64,000 nt of DNA, taken from positions 1 to 64,000 of the forward strand of contig NZ_QNVV01000024.1 of assembly GCF_003384725.1 (NCBI RefSeq). The letters are read 5' to 3'. The notes under the pieces are model-generated. The model searched no databases. It saw nothing but the letters and a program-made list of their open reading frames with translations, and had not been told where the DNA came from. Of this stretch, positions 61,590 through 64,000 are shown piece after piece (position 1 is the first letter of the stretch; each line of letters starts with the position of its first letter). A program made the translations under genes and the position numbers. The DNA comes from Chryseobacterium pennipullorum. Its GTDB lineage: Bacteria > Bacteroidota > Bacteroidia > Flavobacteriales > Weeksellaceae.

Positions 61590-64000
61590 TTACTCCTCCA
61601 ATCTTACGTCTAATCCAAGACCTTGTAACTCGTGAAGCAATACATTGAATGATTCCGGAATACCTGGTTCAGGCATCGATTCACCTTTTGCAATAGCTTC
61701 ATAAGTTTTTGCTCTACCAATCACGTCATCCGACTTCACAGTCAGGATTTCTCTCAGGATATTGGATGCACCGAATGCTTCAAGCGCCCAAACCTCCATC
61801 TCTCCGAATCTCTGACCTCCGAACTGAGCTTTACCTCCTAACGGCTGCTGAGTAATCAATGAGTATGGACCGATAGAACGTGCGTGCATTTTGTCATCAA
61901 CCATGTGTCCCAGTTTCAACATATAAATGATACCCACTGTTGCAGCCTGAGTAAATCTTTCACCGGTACCACCATCATAAAGATGAGTGTGACCGAATTT
62001 AGGAAGACCTGCTTTGTCTGTGTATTCAGTGATCTGATCAAGGCTGGCTCCATCGAAGATCGGCGTAGCAAACTTCATCCCCAGCTTCTGACCAGCCCAT
62101 CCAAGAACGGTTTCATAAATCTGACCGATGTTCATACGGGAAGGTACCCCTAGCGGATTCAATACGATATCTACCGGTGTTCCATCCTCCAGGAACGGCA
62201 TGTCCTCTTCACGAACGATTCTTGAAACGATACCTTTGTTACCGTGACGTCCTGCCATTTTATCTCCTACATTCAGTTTACGTTTCTTAGCGATGTAAAC
62301 TTTAGCCAGCTTCATGATCCCTGCAGGAAGTTCATCCCCGATTGAAATAGCAAATTTCTCACGGTTTTTAACTCCTTGGATGTCGTTATATTTGATTTTG
62401 TAGTTGTGAATCAATTGTTTGATCAATTCATTCTTGTCAGCGTCTACTGTCCAGTCTGCACCACTAACGTTTACATAATCTTCAACTGAAGTCAATAATT
62501 TGTGAGTGAACTTCACCCCTTTACCGATGATTTCTTCATCAAGGTCATTTTGTACCCCTTGAGAAGTTTTACCGCTTACCAGTGTATTTAATTTTTCAAT
62601 TAAAGTATTTCTCAGCTCATCAAATTTAGCCTTGTAAGTGTTTTCAATTTCTTCAAGTCTAAGTTTTTCTTCAGTTCTTTTCTTTTTGTCTTTAATATTT
62701 CTGGAGAACAATTTCTTGTTGATAACAACTCCTCTTAATGAAGAGTCAGCTTTTAATGATGCATCTTTTACATCACCAGCTTTATCACCAAAGATTGCTC
62801 TCAAAAGTTTTTCTTCAGGAGTCGGGTCAGATTCACCTTTTGGAGTAATTTTACCAATCATGATATCTCCAGGCTTCACTTCAGCACCGATTCTGATCAT
62901 CCCGTTCTCGTCAAGATCTTTGGTAGCTTCTTCAGATACGTTTGGAATATCTGCTGTCAGTTCTTCCATACCTAATTTGGTATCACGAACTTCAAGAGAG
63001 TACTCATCCACGTGGATTGAAGTAAACCAGTCTTCACGTACAACTTTTTCGTTGATTACGATGGCATCCTCGAAGTTGTATCCTTTCCAAGGCATGAACG
63101 CTACCACTAAGTTTCTACCAAGAGCCAATTCTCCTTTTTCAGTAGCATAACCGTCGCAAAGTACCTGTCCTTTTTCCACTACATCACCTACTCTTACGTT
63201 TGGTCTTAGGGTAATTGTTGTACTCTGGTTAGTCTTTCTGAACTTAGTAAGTTTGTATGTTTTAGTAGCAGACTCGAATTGTACTAAATCTTCGTCTTCG
63301 CTTCTTTCATATTTAATAACGATTCTGTCAGCATCTACGTACTCTACAGTACCTGTACCTTCAGCGTTAATTAAGATTCTTGAATCTCTTGCAACTTGCT
63401 GCTCAAGCCCTGTACCCACGATTGGAGCCTGTGGCTTCAATAGAGGAACGGCCTGACGCATCATGTTGGATCCCATCAATGCACGGTTCGCATCATCATG
63501 CTCCAGGAATGGAATCAATGAAGCGGAAATCCCTGAGATCTGGTTGGGTGCAACGTCGATAAGGTTTACCTGAGCTGGCTCCACTACCGGATAGTCACCA
63601 TCCAATCTTGCAATAATTCTGTCTGTTAAGAAATCTCCACTATCACTCAATTCAACGTTTGCCTGAGCAATTACCTTATCTTCTTCGTCTTCTGCATTCA
63701 GATAAATAGGATCTGCGTTAAGATTAATCTTACCATCTTCTACTTTTCTATATGGAGTTTCGATGAAACCAAGGTTGTTGATTTTTGCATAAATACCTAG
63801 AGATGAAATCAAACCGATGTTTGGTCCTTCCGGAGTTTCAATCGGACAGATTCTTCCGTAGTGGGTATGGTGAACGTCACGAACCTCGAAACCTGCTCTT
63901 TCTCTTGATAAACCACCAGGTCCTAGTGCAGATAATCTTCTCTTGTGAGTGATCTCCGATAGAGGGTTGGTTTGGTCCATGAACTGAGATAGCTGGTTGG
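61590..64000 (-). CDS. rpoB: DNA-directed RNA polymerase subunit beta (partial, 3' portion)
   Basis: The C-terminal about 800 residues of RpoB; the gene continues beyond the right edge of the window. The rifampicin region is visible at the edge (NQLSQFMDQTNPLSEITHKR, then RLSALGPGG). Residues matching E. coli D516, H526, R529 and S531 are wild type, so no common resistance change is seen in that part. Further motifs are ERAGFEVRDVHHTHYGRICP, GYNFEDAIVINE, KMAGRHGNKGIVSRIV and the C-terminal MEVWALEAFGA with LQGLGLDVRLE. The stop is at 61590. Operon with rpoC downstream. Confidence 0.98.
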   Translation of the reverse strand, partial: NQLSQFMDQTNPLSEITHKRRLSALGPGGLSRERAGFEVRDVHHTHYGRICPIETPEGPNIGLISSLGIYAKINNLGFIETPYRKVEDGKINLNADPIYLNAEDEEDKVIAQANVELSDSGDFLTDRIIARLDGDYPVVEPAQVNLIDVAPNQISGISASLIPFLEHDDANRALMGSNMMRQAVPLLKPQAPIVGTGLEQQVARDSRILINAEGTGTVEYVDADRIVIKYERSEDEDLVQFESATKTYKLTKFRKTNQSTTITLRPNVRVGDVVEKGQVLCDGYATEKGELALGRNLVVAFMPWKGYNFEDAIVINEKVVREDWFTSIHVDEYSLEVRDTKLGMEELTADIPNVSEEATKDLDENGMIRIGAEVKPGDIMIGKITPKGESDPTPEEKLLRAIFGDKAGDVKDASLKADSSLRGVVINKKLFSRNIKDKKKRTEEKLRLEEIENTYKAKFDELRNTLIEKLNTLVSGKTSQGVQNDLDEEIIGKGVKFTHKLLTSVEDYVNVSGADWTVDADKNELIKQLIHNYKIKYNDIQGVKNREKFAISIGDELPAGIMKLAKVYIAKKRKLNVGDKMAGRHGNKGIVSRIVREEDMPFLEDGTPVDIVLNPLGVPSRMNIGQIYETVLGWAGQKLGMKFATPIFDGASLDQITEYTDKAGLPKFGHTHLYDGGTGERFTQAATVGIIYMLKLGHMVDDKMHARSIGPYSLITQQPLGGKAQFGGQRFGEMEVWALEAFGASNILREILTVKSDDVIGRAKTYEAIAKGESMPEPGIPESFNVLLHELQGLGLDVRLEE

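Noticed and set aside
62638..63150. 170-codon frame opposite rpoB
   Set aside because: Ser-rich shadow of conserved rpoB codons.
1..64000. CRISPR array, tRNA or rRNA gene, integrase or complete IS element
   Set aside because: No regularly spaced repeats, no tRNA-like cloverleaf, no rRNA sequence and no transposase or integrase reading frame were found on either strand.

Overview
The window looks like a chromosomal segment of a Chryseobacterium-like member of the Flavobacteriia (Bacteroidota). This rests on promoters of the TAnnTTTG type, several outer-membrane and T9SS-type secreted proteins, GLPGLI-family remnants, a DUF3467 gene directly behind rpoBC, moderate-to-low GC, and RpoB/RpoC sequences of bacteroidete character. 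No rRNA, tRNA, CRISPR array, integrase or complete IS element is visible.

Region by region. 1-3.1 kb is a markedly AT-rich accessory patch. It holds a membrane/coiled-coil protein lacking a normal start codon, a HEPN-like protein (R-x4-H motif), a DUF4935-like PIN-domain protein and an Xre regulator, and looks like a small nuclease-based defence or toxin module. A coding-like orphan tail at 3005-3076 may mark its right border. 3.4-4.4 kb is the most unusual part: an operator region divergent from the Xre gene, a long multi-stem RNA-like structure (about 3467-3700), and an unrecognised 174-aa protein. 4.4-20.8 kb is a run of mostly rightward small accessory and housekeeping genes: lipoprotein, HxlR with a DHFR-like reductase, esterases, a kelch protein, a GLPGLI pseudogene, a SUKH protein, DUF2461, an ACP-like protein, an NTR-like protein, a serine hydrolase, a CHMI-type tautomerase, DinB and a HELNH metallopeptidase. 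20.8-21.2 kb is a gene-free stretch with a dense DnaA-box cluster. 21.2-31.4 kb has an FMN riboswitch with ribB, an outer-membrane receptor, and a two-component system followed by a porin and an MHS-type transporter that probably form one uptake module. 31.4-43.6 kb is mainly core metabolism and repair: methyltransferase, secreted M43 protease, MsbA-like ABC exporter, TruA, LpxK, purine nucleoside phosphorylase, TlpA-like protein, GNAT, DNA polymerase IV and a cytosolic alpha-amylase. A 54-aa double-glycine-leader, six-cysteine peptide is hidden at 43645-43809. 43.9-49.2 kb has a carboxylesterase and two divergent regulator/oxidoreductase pairs (AraC with a zinc alcohol dehydrogenase, HxlR with an NmrA-like reductase). 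49.3-52.6 kb has a phosphodiesterase, a double GNAT, a cytidine deaminase and GrpB. 52.7-56.6 kb is a five-gene envelope/cytochrome operon preceded by a CRP-like operator and a Crp/Fnr regulator gene. 56.8-64 kb is DUF3467, rpoC and the C-terminal part of rpoB, all leftward; rpoB runs off the right edge.

Best candidates for undescribed biology are the Xre / structured RNA / 174-aa protein locus, the HEPN-PIN-membrane module beside it, the hidden double-glycine peptide, and the DnaA-box cluster.
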